Below, one piece after another: positions 7,352 to 14,681 of a DNA stretch of 23,976 nt (the first letter of the stretch is position 1; every line of letters starts with the position of its first letter). The notes beneath the pieces are model-generated. The model saw only the letters and a program-made list of their open reading frames with translations. It did not search any database and was not told where the DNA came from. The stretch comes from Bacteroidales bacterium UBA6428. Lineage in GTDB: Bacteria; Bacteroidota; Bacteroidia; Bacteroidales; UBA932. The stretch is from positions 1 through 23,976 of the forward strand of contig DJOW01000064.1 in assembly GCA_002437305.1 (NCBI GenBank), given 5' to 3'. The translations under genes and the position numbers were made by a program.

Positions 7352-8239
7352 TTGGAAATCAAGGCGTTGATAATAGACAAAAGCTTTCTTTCGGGCAGTC
7401 ATCGGCTTTCAGGGAGCATCGAGGACTACCCGGAAGGAATCATAATCCCCATCGACAAGCCCTACCGATGGACATCCGCCGATGTCATCCGCAAGGCCAA
7501 ATGGGCAGCCTGCAGGCATTTCCACAAAAAGAACCTTAAGGTAGGCCATGCCGGAACTCTCGACCCGCTTGCGACCGGAGTCCTGCTCGTCTGCATAGGC
7601 AAGGCGACAAAGCTGGCGGAGGCACTGCAAAAAGAGGGTAAGGAATACCTCGCCGGAATCTCCTTCGGAGCCACCACCCCCTCATACGACCGCGAGAAAG
7701 CGATCGACAGGGAATATCCGACCGGAAATGTCAGCGAACAATCAGTCCGAGAAGTCCTTCCCAGGTTTCTTGGAGAGCAGGAGCAAATCGCCCCCTTGTT
7801 CTCAGCCAAATCCGTGGACGGTGTAAGAGCCTATGAGCTTGCCCGAAAGCAGTACCGTGAGGCACACAAAGGAAAAACCGATGTCATGTCGGATTTTGAC
7901 CACTCCATGGCCGAATCCCTCAACAAGCAGCTCATAAACATTAGGGAAATTGAGTTGATCTCGTTTTTTCCAAACGGGAAAGAGACAGGACACGAATTCC
8001 ATGAGGAAAGCCTGAGACCAAACCCGAGAATCAATGTTGTGGACACTTCGGGCATGCACCTTCCGTTAGCTGAGATCAGGATAGCATGCAGCAAGGGAAC
8101 CTACATAAGGGCCTTGGCCCGCGACATTGGCGAAGCCCTCGGCACAGGTGCCCATCTATATTCACTGAAACGCACGAAATCAGGAGGATTCACTGTTGAG
8201 AACGCCCTATCGATCGGCTCTATAGACAGCGTTCTTTGA
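7352..8239 (+). CDS. truB: tRNA pseudouridine(55) synthase
   Basis: TruB converts U55 in the T-loop of most tRNAs to pseudouridine. Catalytic Asp71 is in GHAGTLDPLATG; other family blocks are IIPIDKPYRWTS, SAKSVDGVRAYELARK and CSKGTYIRALARDIG. The proposed start is a TTG one base after the rpiB stop; another TTG at 7367 is possible, and no ATG exists before the conserved core, so a non-ATG start is needed. There are two insertions relative to typical TruB: about 20 residues after YELARK, and about 30 between ISFFPNG and the RIACSKGTY block. The 3' end overlaps the convergent lipoprotein gene by 33 bases. Confidence 0.94.
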   Translation: MEIKALIIDKSFLSGSHRLSGSIEDYPEGIIIPIDKPYRWTSADVIRKAKWAACRHFHKKNLKVGHAGTLDPLATGVLLVCIGKATKLAEALQKEGKEYLAGISFGATTPSYDREKAIDREYPTGNVSEQSVREVLPRFLGEQEQIAPLFSAKSVDGVRAYELARKQYREAHKGKTDVMSDFDHSMAESLNKQLINIREIELISFFPNGKETGHEFHEESLRPNPRINVVDTSGMHLPLAEIRIACSKGTYIRALARDIGEALGTGAHLYSLKRTKSGGFTVENALSIGSIDSVL

Positions 8240-8617
8240 GACATCGACAACTCCTTTGACTTTTCTGAAGTACCTGGCGGTCTCCTCCAATGTCTTGCCT
8301 TCAGGTATCTTGATGGCCAATGCGTTGACAATACTGTAGTCAAAGATGATTTCCGCGCCGTATCTCGAGACCGCCTTCTTCAATGGGCCCTTGCCCACCC
8401 CTTCGTCATAAGAAATAATCAGAGTGTTCGGAGAATAAGCCAGCCCCGCCTGGCGCGGAGGCGCCGGAGGCAGATCGCCTATCGAGGGTATGTCGGGGGA
8501 ATCAAATGAATCAACCCTGGACAACTGTTTTTCCGTGCGGCTCATGGTGCTGCAGCCTGTGACCAAAGCGAACACCGCGGCCAGGAAAAAGGATGATTCT
8601 GTAAACAGTCTTATCAT
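8207..8617 (-). CDS. Lipoprotein resembling a stand-alone subtilisin propeptide
   Basis: This encodes 136 residues. A lipoprotein signal with lipobox VTGC (Cys22) is followed by a Pro/Ser-rich linker (about 25-60). One compact domain (about 62-133) follows, running from NTLIISYDEG through GAEIIFDYSIVNALAIKIPEG to VKGVVDVSKNAVYR. The order (strand, helix, strand, the NALAIKIP-type strand, helix ending in xxGVxxVxxNxxxY) is that of the N-terminal prodomain of subtilisin-like S8 proteases (fervidolysin-N / I9 type), which chaperones and inhibits its protease. No protease domain follows and none is in the window. It is 18 bases downstream of apbE in the same direction, so the two are probably cotranscribed. 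The domain call rests on pattern resemblance only; a free protease inhibitor or an unrelated ferredoxin-like fold is possible. Confidence 0.6.
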   Translation of the reverse strand: MIRLFTESSFFLAAVFALVTGCSTMSRTEKQLSRVDSFDSPDIPSIGDLPPAPPRQAGLAYSPNTLIISYDEGVGKGPLKKAVSRYGAEIIFDYSIVNALAIKIPEGKTLEETARYFRKVKGVVDVSKNAVYRADR

Positions 8618-8635
8618 TCCGAAATAAAATTACCG

Positions 8636-9658
8636 TTAATCCCTTACAAGATTGAAGCCAGAAGAGGCCCACTCTGACATCGAATCCTTGTCGCTGTAGA
8701 CAAGATACCCTTCCACGCCATCGGTAGACTCTATGAATTTCTTGGACTCATCCAGCCCGATGACCATGCAGTACGTCGCGTAGGCATCCGCCAAAGTCGC
8801 GTCCGGAGCCACAATGGTAGCGCTGAGCAGGCTATGGTTCACTGGATAACCTGTCCTGGGATCCACAGTATGTGAATATTTCCGTCCGTCCTTTACATAA
8901 AATTTACGGTAGTTGCCTGAAGTCACTATTCCACAACCACGTCCGTCTCCTCGCCATTTCCCTGCAAGACCTTGCCCTCCAAGCTCCATGTTTCCATCCA
9001 CAGGCATGTCAACCCCGATTGTCCACGGCTTGCCGGACGGATTGAGTCCCTCGCAATAAATCTCGCCCACATTCACAAGCATGTTCCTGACTCCAAGAGA
9101 ATGAAGATATCCAGCTATCTTGTCGCAAGTGAAGCCTTGGGCTATCGCATTGAAATTCAAACCGGGACGGACCTTGGGATTTTTCGGCGACATGTCCCGG
9201 TCCAGCTTGTCCATCCCGCAGACTTCCATCAGGCTGTCGACTGTGGCCCTGGATGGCAGCGAATCGTTTGTGAAGCCAAAGCCCCATGCGTCATACAACG
9301 GACCCGAGGCCATGTCCAAAGCGCCCCCGGTCTCATCATACAGTTTTTTAGAGACGTCAAACATCTCCTTGAACATCCCGTTAGGTACAACCGGCATCCC
9401 AGAGTTGTAGCGGCTGAGCTGCGAACCCTTGTTGTAGCCGGAAAGCGTAGTGTCAATCATGACAAGTATTGAGTCCACCGCTCTCCTGACTTCATTCATG
9501 TCCAAATGGCCGTCCGGTTTGAACCGCACCGAGTAAGTCCCGCCTTGCGCGTAACCGGTCAATTCTTGATAGTCGTTTCCAGGACCGCATGAGACAGCGG
9601 CCGGAATAATGAAAGAGCAAAGCCAAATGCCCCTGAGTATTCGTTTGATTGTTTTCAT
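8636..9658 (-). CDS. apbE: FAD:protein FMN transferase, ApbE family lipoprotein
   Basis: ApbE covalently attaches FMN to threonine in flavoproteins such as Nqr/Rnf subunits, on the outer face of the cytoplasmic membrane. The 340 residues begin with a lipoprotein signal (lipobox AVSC, Cys24). Family blocks follow: GALDMASGPLYDAWGF, FNAIAQGFTCDKI, LVNVGEI, the TSGNYRKFYV...YSHTVDPRTGYPV block and the magnesium-site region DATLADAYAT. The usual NxGGEI is NVGEI, one glycine shorter. No Nqr or Rnf gene is nearby, so the substrate is unknown. It is first of a two-gene leftward unit with the propeptide-like lipoprotein. Confidence 0.94.
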   Translation of the reverse strand: MKTIKRILRGIWLCSFIIPAAVSCGPGNDYQELTGYAQGGTYSVRFKPDGHLDMNEVRRAVDSILVMIDTTLSGYNKGSQLSRYNSGMPVVPNGMFKEMFDVSKKLYDETGGALDMASGPLYDAWGFGFTNDSLPSRATVDSLMEVCGMDKLDRDMSPKNPKVRPGLNFNAIAQGFTCDKIAGYLHSLGVRNMLVNVGEIYCEGLNPSGKPWTIGVDMPVDGNMELGGQGLAGKWRGDGRGCGIVTSGNYRKFYVKDGRKYSHTVDPRTGYPVNHSLLSATIVAPDATLADAYATYCMVIGLDESKKFIESTDGVEGYLVYSDKDSMSEWASSGFNLVRD

Positions 9659-9772
9659 TTATGCAATTATAGGCATTTAGATTCAAATGACGGACATCCT
9701 TGGACTAGTTTTTGCTCAAATCACTCCGTATTTGCTTTTTTTATGCGATATTTGTATTTTCAAACATTTAAA

Positions 9773-10816
9773 ATGAAGATTAAAGGAATAATTCTGATAG
9801 GGGTCTCCGCGACCGTGATTGCCCTTCCTTCCTGCAAGAAGGACAGCGAGACAAGCAGCACCAAAGAGTATCTGGGCGGAACCTTGACTTTCTCAATGCC
9901 GGAATACGTTCTCAAAGGAGAGGAATATGACCTTACGCCTTCCGGGCTCACCAATCCCGGAACCGGCTCGGCTGATGACATAGGATACTACTGGAGCACT
10001 TCCTGGAACTCCGGCAAGGACACGACCAAGACAGAGACCGACAAAAAAGGAGACGGGACGTACAGGCTGACAACACCTTCAAAGGTAGGAGAGTTCACCG
10101 TCAGCGCGGTAGCCTTCGCAAGCGGTTACTACACGAGCTCAAAGACAGCCACCTTCTTTGTTGTCGACCCCGCCTTGGACTCTACGGTAGCCGGCGCGTA
10201 CTCAAGCAAGGATCCGTTTTTCACCGACCCGAGGAACAACGGTGCCTACTACACTTCAACCGTCAACGGCAAAACATGGATGAAGAACAACCTCTACTAT
10301 TCCGGTTCAGGCGTCTCATACGAAGGCTGCGACGCCATGGATGCCATTTTCGGACGCTACTACTCCTGGAACGAGGCAATCAAGGCTTGTCCGGATGGAT
10401 GGCACCTGCCATCGGAAGCCGAATTTGCGGAAATGGCTAACGCACTCGCTCCGAAAGGGACCGAGTTCACAGAAAAAGACACATTCACCGGCATCGCCGG
10501 AGACTTCATGGTCAACGCCGAATTTTTGGGGTCAAGGATGTGGGAGTATTGGCCACAGGTCAAGATCACCAACAAATCCGGATTCTCCGCGCTTCCTTTG
10601 GGCTATGCCATGGACTTGAGCGACAGCCCGGTCTTCTCGGGGATTGACGACTTCGCCATGTTCTGGACGTCCACATCATTAGAATCCGGCCCCGAATCAG
10701 ATGACGGTGAGGGCCAGGCCTACTGCCGCTACATCAACGTGAAGCAAAATGACATTCTCACCGGACCTAGAGACAAAGAATCATTCAGGGCGTCGGTCAG
10801 ATGCGTCAAGGATTAG
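9773..10816 (+). CDS. FISUMP-domain lipoprotein
   Basis: I use the ATG at 9773 because it begins a clear lipoprotein signal (MKIKGIILIGVSA, lipobox LPSC, Cys21); an ATG 30 bases upstream only adds non-signal residues. The product has 347 residues. After the signal, residues about 35-135 look like an immunoglobulin-like or BACON-like beta domain. From about 155 to the end is a domain I recognise as the Fibrobacter succinogenes major paralogous type: NGKTWMKNNLYY, GRYYSWNEAIKACPDGWHLP, SGFSALPLGY, FWTSTS, and the closing FRASVRCVKD. Such proteins are surface lipoproteins of unknown function, frequent in Bacteroidales. It is a single gene, transcribed away from apbE. A GATATTTG at about 9752-9759 could be a weak -7 element. 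Confidence 0.85.
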   Translation: MKIKGIILIGVSATVIALPSCKKDSETSSTKEYLGGTLTFSMPEYVLKGEEYDLTPSGLTNPGTGSADDIGYYWSTSWNSGKDTTKTETDKKGDGTYRLTTPSKVGEFTVSAVAFASGYYTSSKTATFFVVDPALDSTVAGAYSSKDPFFTDPRNNGAYYTSTVNGKTWMKNNLYYSGSGVSYEGCDAMDAIFGRYYSWNEAIKACPDGWHLPSEAEFAEMANALAPKGTEFTEKDTFTGIAGDFMVNAEFLGSRMWEYWPQVKITNKSGFSALPLGYAMDLSDSPVFSGIDDFAMFWTSTSLESGPESDDGEGQAYCRYINVKQNDILTGPRDKESFRASVRCVKD

Positions 10817-10832
10817 AACCCTCGAATGGAAA

Positions 10833-11486
10833 TTAACGGAGATCCGTTATCACGTAAGATGAACCCAGAGTCTTTTCGTCAAAGCGGAAAGACTCCTTTG
10901 TTTTTCCGGTCTCCGCGAAGCTCAGGTTCGAAATCGTAAAATCCGACACAGTGCCGTCATTGAGCGCCACCTCGGCTCCGACCAGCGATGTGCTTCCGGT
11001 CTTGAAGAAAAGCTTGAGACCCGAGATGTCCGCAGAGCCTTTACCTTTGCGGATTGGAACAAGCACAGAGACATCCACCGGATTCCCGTTGAACCTGGAG
11101 CCGCCGAAAGAGACCTCATTGAAAGCATCGTCCACAGAGGCGATCATCAGAGCCGGATTGGTGGCGAAACTGTCATCTGAATCATCAACGGTCTCTACAA
11201 GCGCCTCTTCCGAAACCCTATCGATCGTCCAACGCGTCTTGCCATCACACCAGATTTCAAGCCCGTTGCCTTCAACAAAGAAACAATTCCCTTGAACCTT
11301 CACTTTCCCGTTCCCGGACATCTTGGCCTTTCTGGCCGGCATTGTGAATGAATAGTCAAATGAAACCAGCGAGGAAGAGACCCTGCTGACAAAGGAGTCC
11401 AAAGTCTTGCTCTTGGACGAAGCCGGCAGTGGCAGTGCGGACAGCACCACAACAGCGGCTAAGAATATTCTTGTGATTGTTCTCAT
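10833..11486 (-). CDS. LolA-like outer membrane lipoprotein carrier
   Basis: The chosen ATG at 11486 follows an AGGA 8 bases upstream and begins a type I signal peptide (MRTITRIFLAAVVVLSALPLPASS); the in-frame ATG 27 bases upstream adds a polar leader. That gives 217 residues. The mature part starts SKTLDSFVSRVSSSLVSFDYSFTM and consists of alternating strands, with GNCFFVEGNGLEIWCDGKTRWTIDR corresponding to the LolA core, where lipid binds in a half-barrel. LolA ferries lipoproteins across the periplasm. It lies downstream of ftsK, a common arrangement in Bacteroidota, in the DUF4290-ftsK operon. Identity as the main LolA rather than a paralogue is uncertain. Confidence 0.8.
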   Translation of the reverse strand: MRTITRIFLAAVVVLSALPLPASSKSKTLDSFVSRVSSSLVSFDYSFTMPARKAKMSGNGKVKVQGNCFFVEGNGLEIWCDGKTRWTIDRVSEEALVETVDDSDDSFATNPALMIASVDDAFNEVSFGGSRFNGNPVDVSVLVPIRKGKGSADISGLKLFFKTGSTSLVGAEVALNDGTVSDFTISNLSFAETGKTKESFRFDEKTLGSSYVITDLR

Positions 11487-11528
11487 AATAATCCTGTGTG
11501 TGTGTCCGAACATGCTGTCCGGATCCTG

Positions 11529-13982
11529 TCACTGATTCTTGTAAGCGGCTATGATCTGATCCAGTTCATCCAGACTTGAGACCAGGACCTGACGCGGCTT
11601 TGAACCTTCCTGGGGGCCGACGATCCCGGCCGCTTCCAACTGATCCATTACACGGCCGGCTTTTGCGTAGCCCATCCCCAGACGTCTCTGAAGATCCGAT
11701 GTGGAACCTCTCTGGCTCATGACCACCAGCTTGGCGGCCTCTTCGAAACGCTCGTCCAGCTTCGTCATGTCCACCATGCCGCCGGATCCCTCCTCGGTGT
11801 CATCGTCAACCGGCGGAAGGTAACAAGGAGTGTTGAAACTTTTCCTGTAGCCATTTTGTGAGCCGATGTATTCAGTGAGCCGGTTGATCTCCTCGCTGTC
11901 AATGTAGGCGCACTGGACACGTTCCATCTCGACTCCGGCATAGTAGAGCATGTCTCCCTTACCGATAAGTTTCTCGGCTCCCGGAGAGTCAAGGATAGTG
12001 GATGAATCAGTCCTTGACACAACCCTGAAGGCGATTCGGGTCGGGAAGTTCGTCTTGATAAGCCCCGTGATCACATCCACGGAAGGCCTCTGGGTAGCCA
12101 AGACGACGTGCAGTCCGGCGGCCCGGCCTTTCTGGGCCAACCTGATGATGGACGTGGTTATGCTTCGGGCCACAGCCTTTGCGTCTCCGCTGCCGCCGAC
12201 CGACATAGTCAAGTCAGCGTATTCATCAATGATGGTGACGATGTAAGGCAGGAAACGGTGTCCCTCGTCAGGACGAAGCCGACGGCTGCGGTACTTCTCG
12301 TTGTAGGTCTTGATGTTCGGTACAGAGGCGCGGCTTAGAAGCTCATAGCGTTGGTCCATCTCTATGCAAAGCGAGCGGAGGATCTTGTCGGCCTTGTCGG
12401 CCTTCTTGACTATGGCGTTATCCTTTTCCTCCTGCTCGTCATTGCAAGGCAGGACAGCAAGGTAATGCCTCAAAAGGTGGGCGTAGGCCGAAAACTCGAC
12501 CATTTTCGGGTCTATGAACACCAACTTCAGTTCCGAAGGATGTTTGGAATAAAGCAAAGAAGTCACTATCGCATTGAGTCCGACAGACTTGCCCTGCTTG
12601 GTCGCTCCGGCCACAAGAAGGTGCGGGGCGTCAGCGAGATCGAAGACCTTGACTTTCTGCTGTATGGTGTAGCCTATCGCTACCGGAAGCTCAGCCTTGC
12701 TTGTGCGGAATGCCTCATCATTGAGCACGGCCCTCATAGGCACGATCGAAGGGCGGTCATTGGCCACTTCAATGCCGACTGAATCGGTCAGCGTCACGAC
12801 CCTGACTCCCCTTGCATGAAGATGCATTCCCAGGTCCTCCTGAAGCTTCTTTATCTCGGAAATCTTCACTCCTGGCGCAGGATAGACCTTGTAAAGCGTC
12901 ACCGTCGGCCCCACAATGGCTTTGACATCATTGATCTGAATGCGGTAATTCTCCAAAGCGTTGCGGATTCTGGCGTTGTTTCTTGCCAGTTCCTCATCGG
13001 AGACCTCATTATGGTTTGATGAATACGTGTCCAACAGTTCCAACGATGGGAACTGATAGTCAGGCAGTTCATCACGCACATTGATCCTCGGGAGATCCTT
13101 CTTTATGTCAGTGGTCAACTTTTCGCCTTTGATGACTTCCAGCGAATCATCCGGCTTTCTGGCCGATTCCATACTCGATGGTGATTCCGCAGTTTGAGAG
13201 CCCTGCCCGGCCAAAGGCCCGGCCTCAAGGATCCCGGAATCCCGAGAGACTTGCTCCTTCACCGGTGCCTGCCTGAGGGATGGCTCCGGATCACTCAAAA
13301 CGGAGGTGTCTGGCCCCCCTCCGGAACCGGCGCTTGCATCATCCCGGCTCACACGTTCTTTTGAGGCCCGCGCCACATCACGGACGGCGGACCCGGCCTC
13401 CGGGCCACTCTCGCCAAACGCCACGAGCCAGTCCGAAAAACGGCGGGAAGCCAAAACCAACCACACAACCAACAGAAAGACAATCGATAAACCTGTCAGA
13501 ATGTTGCCGAAAACAACCGAGGCCCACTTCACCACCGTCTCCCCGCATTCTCCACCGAGTCCGCCACCGAAAACATTGCCAAGTCCCGAAATGTCAGAGA
13601 TGTAGGCAAGAAAAAAAGACGAGATCAACGCGCCGGAGACTGTCAAGAGTGTTGTCCTGACCATCGAATAGCGCCACCTGTGCAGCAGCAGCCGTACTGA
13701 GACCGCGAAAAGAATCACCACAAAAGCCAAGCTTCCAAGCCCGAACCACCTGCGCACAAGCAAGTCGGCCCAGCGATAGCCCATCTTGCCGGCAATGTTG
13801 CCAACCTCTACAGAAATGTCACCCACTGCGGAGTACAGGGCGCTCTGGTCAGCTTTCCATGTGAAGAAATAGGAAATGGTCGCCAGCAATGTGAACACTG
13901 CCAGCAAGGCGACAAGAAGGCCGCTGATTTTTGCCAACTTCGCCTTGTCTCCATCATCCATGTTTCTCCAGAGACCGAACAT
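11529..13982 (-). CDS. ftsK: DNA translocase FtsK
   Basis: FtsK is a septum-anchored ATPase that pumps chromosome-dimer and terminus DNA through the closing septum and activates XerCD. The 817 residues show four membrane segments in the first 185 and a Ser/Pro/Asp-rich linker (about 200-285). The motor domain follows, with Walker A GATKQGKS (about 458-465) and Walker B TIIDEYADL (about 583). The C-terminal winged-helix gamma domain (about 752-815, starting FEEAAKLVVMSQRGSTSDLQRRL) reads KOPS-type sites. The start ATG overlaps the stop of the DUF4290 gene by one base, which fixes the start and suggests coupled translation. The linker is short compared with E. coli FtsK (1329 residues), as is usual for SpoIIIE-sized homologues. 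Confidence 0.96.
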   Translation of the reverse strand: MFGLWRNMDDGDKAKLAKISGLLVALLAVFTLLATISYFFTWKADQSALYSAVGDISVEVGNIAGKMGYRWADLLVRRWFGLGSLAFVVILFAVSVRLLLHRWRYSMVRTTLLTVSGALISSFFLAYISDISGLGNVFGGGLGGECGETVVKWASVVFGNILTGLSIVFLLVVWLVLASRRFSDWLVAFGESGPEAGSAVRDVARASKERVSRDDASAGSGGGPDTSVLSDPEPSLRQAPVKEQVSRDSGILEAGPLAGQGSQTAESPSSMESARKPDDSLEVIKGEKLTTDIKKDLPRINVRDELPDYQFPSLELLDTYSSNHNEVSDEELARNNARIRNALENYRIQINDVKAIVGPTVTLYKVYPAPGVKISEIKKLQEDLGMHLHARGVRVVTLTDSVGIEVANDRPSIVPMRAVLNDEAFRTSKAELPVAIGYTIQQKVKVFDLADAPHLLVAGATKQGKSVGLNAIVTSLLYSKHPSELKLVFIDPKMVEFSAYAHLLRHYLAVLPCNDEQEEKDNAIVKKADKADKILRSLCIEMDQRYELLSRASVPNIKTYNEKYRSRRLRPDEGHRFLPYIVTIIDEYADLTMSVGGSGDAKAVARSITTSIIRLAQKGRAAGLHVVLATQRPSVDVITGLIKTNFPTRIAFRVVSRTDSSTILDSPGAEKLIGKGDMLYYAGVEMERVQCAYIDSEEINRLTEYIGSQNGYRKSFNTPCYLPPVDDDTEEGSGGMVDMTKLDERFEEAAKLVVMSQRGSTSDLQRRLGMGYAKAGRVMDQLEAAGIVGPQEGSKPRQVLVSSLDELDQIIAAYKNQ

Positions 13983-14641
13983 TACTTTCTGTTCTTACGA
14001 TTGCCCTTCTTGTTGTTCCTGCGGTTCTGTCCCATGCCCAGATTAAGTCCCGGACGCGAGAAATTGGAATCAAACGAGATTTTGGTGAGTTCCAGATCTG
14101 CGGGCACATGGATCCTGTAGCCTGAAAGTTTCTCAATGTCCGCGAATATGGTCTCGTCAGCCACACTGTCCTTGTTCCAGATCAGATACTGCTGCCTCAT
14201 GTAGATCGCCAACGAGCGCAGCATGGAGCGCTTGACCTCTCCCTCAGGCTCCTCGGCAATCAAGTCAATGATGCTTTCGATGTTGCGTCCGTAATGGCTT
14301 GCCCGCACGGGGGTCTTGTTGATAGGTATTTTCATCGGAGGCTCATCCATCGTCTCCGGATGCGGAGCCGGAAACGGAGAGTCGATGTCCAGATCATAGC
14401 CGGCGATCATGTAAAGATGATCCCAGAGTTTCTGTTCATAGTTCTCCTGATTGTGCACCTGAGGATTAAGAATCTCCATGACATTGACCACAGCCTGGGC
14501 CTGCTCGCTCCGTTTGGCCCTGTCAGGGATAGCCTTGACCTCCTCGACCATCTTAAGGACGATGCGGCCGTATTCCGGCATCTGGAGTTTTTCCCTCTCC
14601 GTGTTGTAGTAAAGCTTTATAGAGATGTCGTTTGCTTCCAT
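13982..14641 (-). CDS. DUF4290 family protein
   Basis: The 219-residue soluble protein starts with the DUF4290-like block YYNTEREKLQMPEYGR and continues with a mostly helical domain (IPDRAKRSEQAQAVVNVM, NPQ, KLWDHLYMIAGYDLDIDSPFP, then HYGRNIESII). The C-terminal tail (about 200-219) is strongly basic and Asn/Lys-rich (RRNNKKGNRKNRK), which may contact nucleic acid. The function of the family is not known to me; it is a Bacteroidota-specific conserved family. It is the first gene of a leftward operon with ftsK (1-base overlap) and the LolA-like gene, which hints at a role near cell division or the chromosome. Confidence 0.85.
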   Translation of the reverse strand: MEANDISIKLYYNTEREKLQMPEYGRIVLKMVEEVKAIPDRAKRSEQAQAVVNVMEILNPQVHNQENYEQKLWDHLYMIAGYDLDIDSPFPAPHPETMDEPPMKIPINKTPVRASHYGRNIESIIDLIAEEPEGEVKRSMLRSLAIYMRQQYLIWNKDSVADETIFADIEKLSGYRIHVPADLELTKISFDSNFSRPGLNLGMGQNRRNNKKGNRKNRK

Positions 14642-14667
14642 AAAAATTCATTTTTTGAGTCAAATGA

Positions 14668-14675
14668 CAAATATA
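14668..14675 (-). promoter_or_regulatory. -7 element for the DUF4290-ftsK-LolA operon
   Basis: TATATTTG on the minus strand fits TAnnTTTG and is 26 bases before the ATG at 14641. No clear -33 TTTG is found at the usual distance, because that region is the end of the AddA-like gene. Confidence 0.5.
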
Positions 14676-14681
14676 CGAAAA

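Noticed and set aside
13280..13660. Plus-strand Pro/Arg/Ser-rich frames opposite the ftsK linker
   Set aside because: Composition is a by-product of the linker on the other strand.
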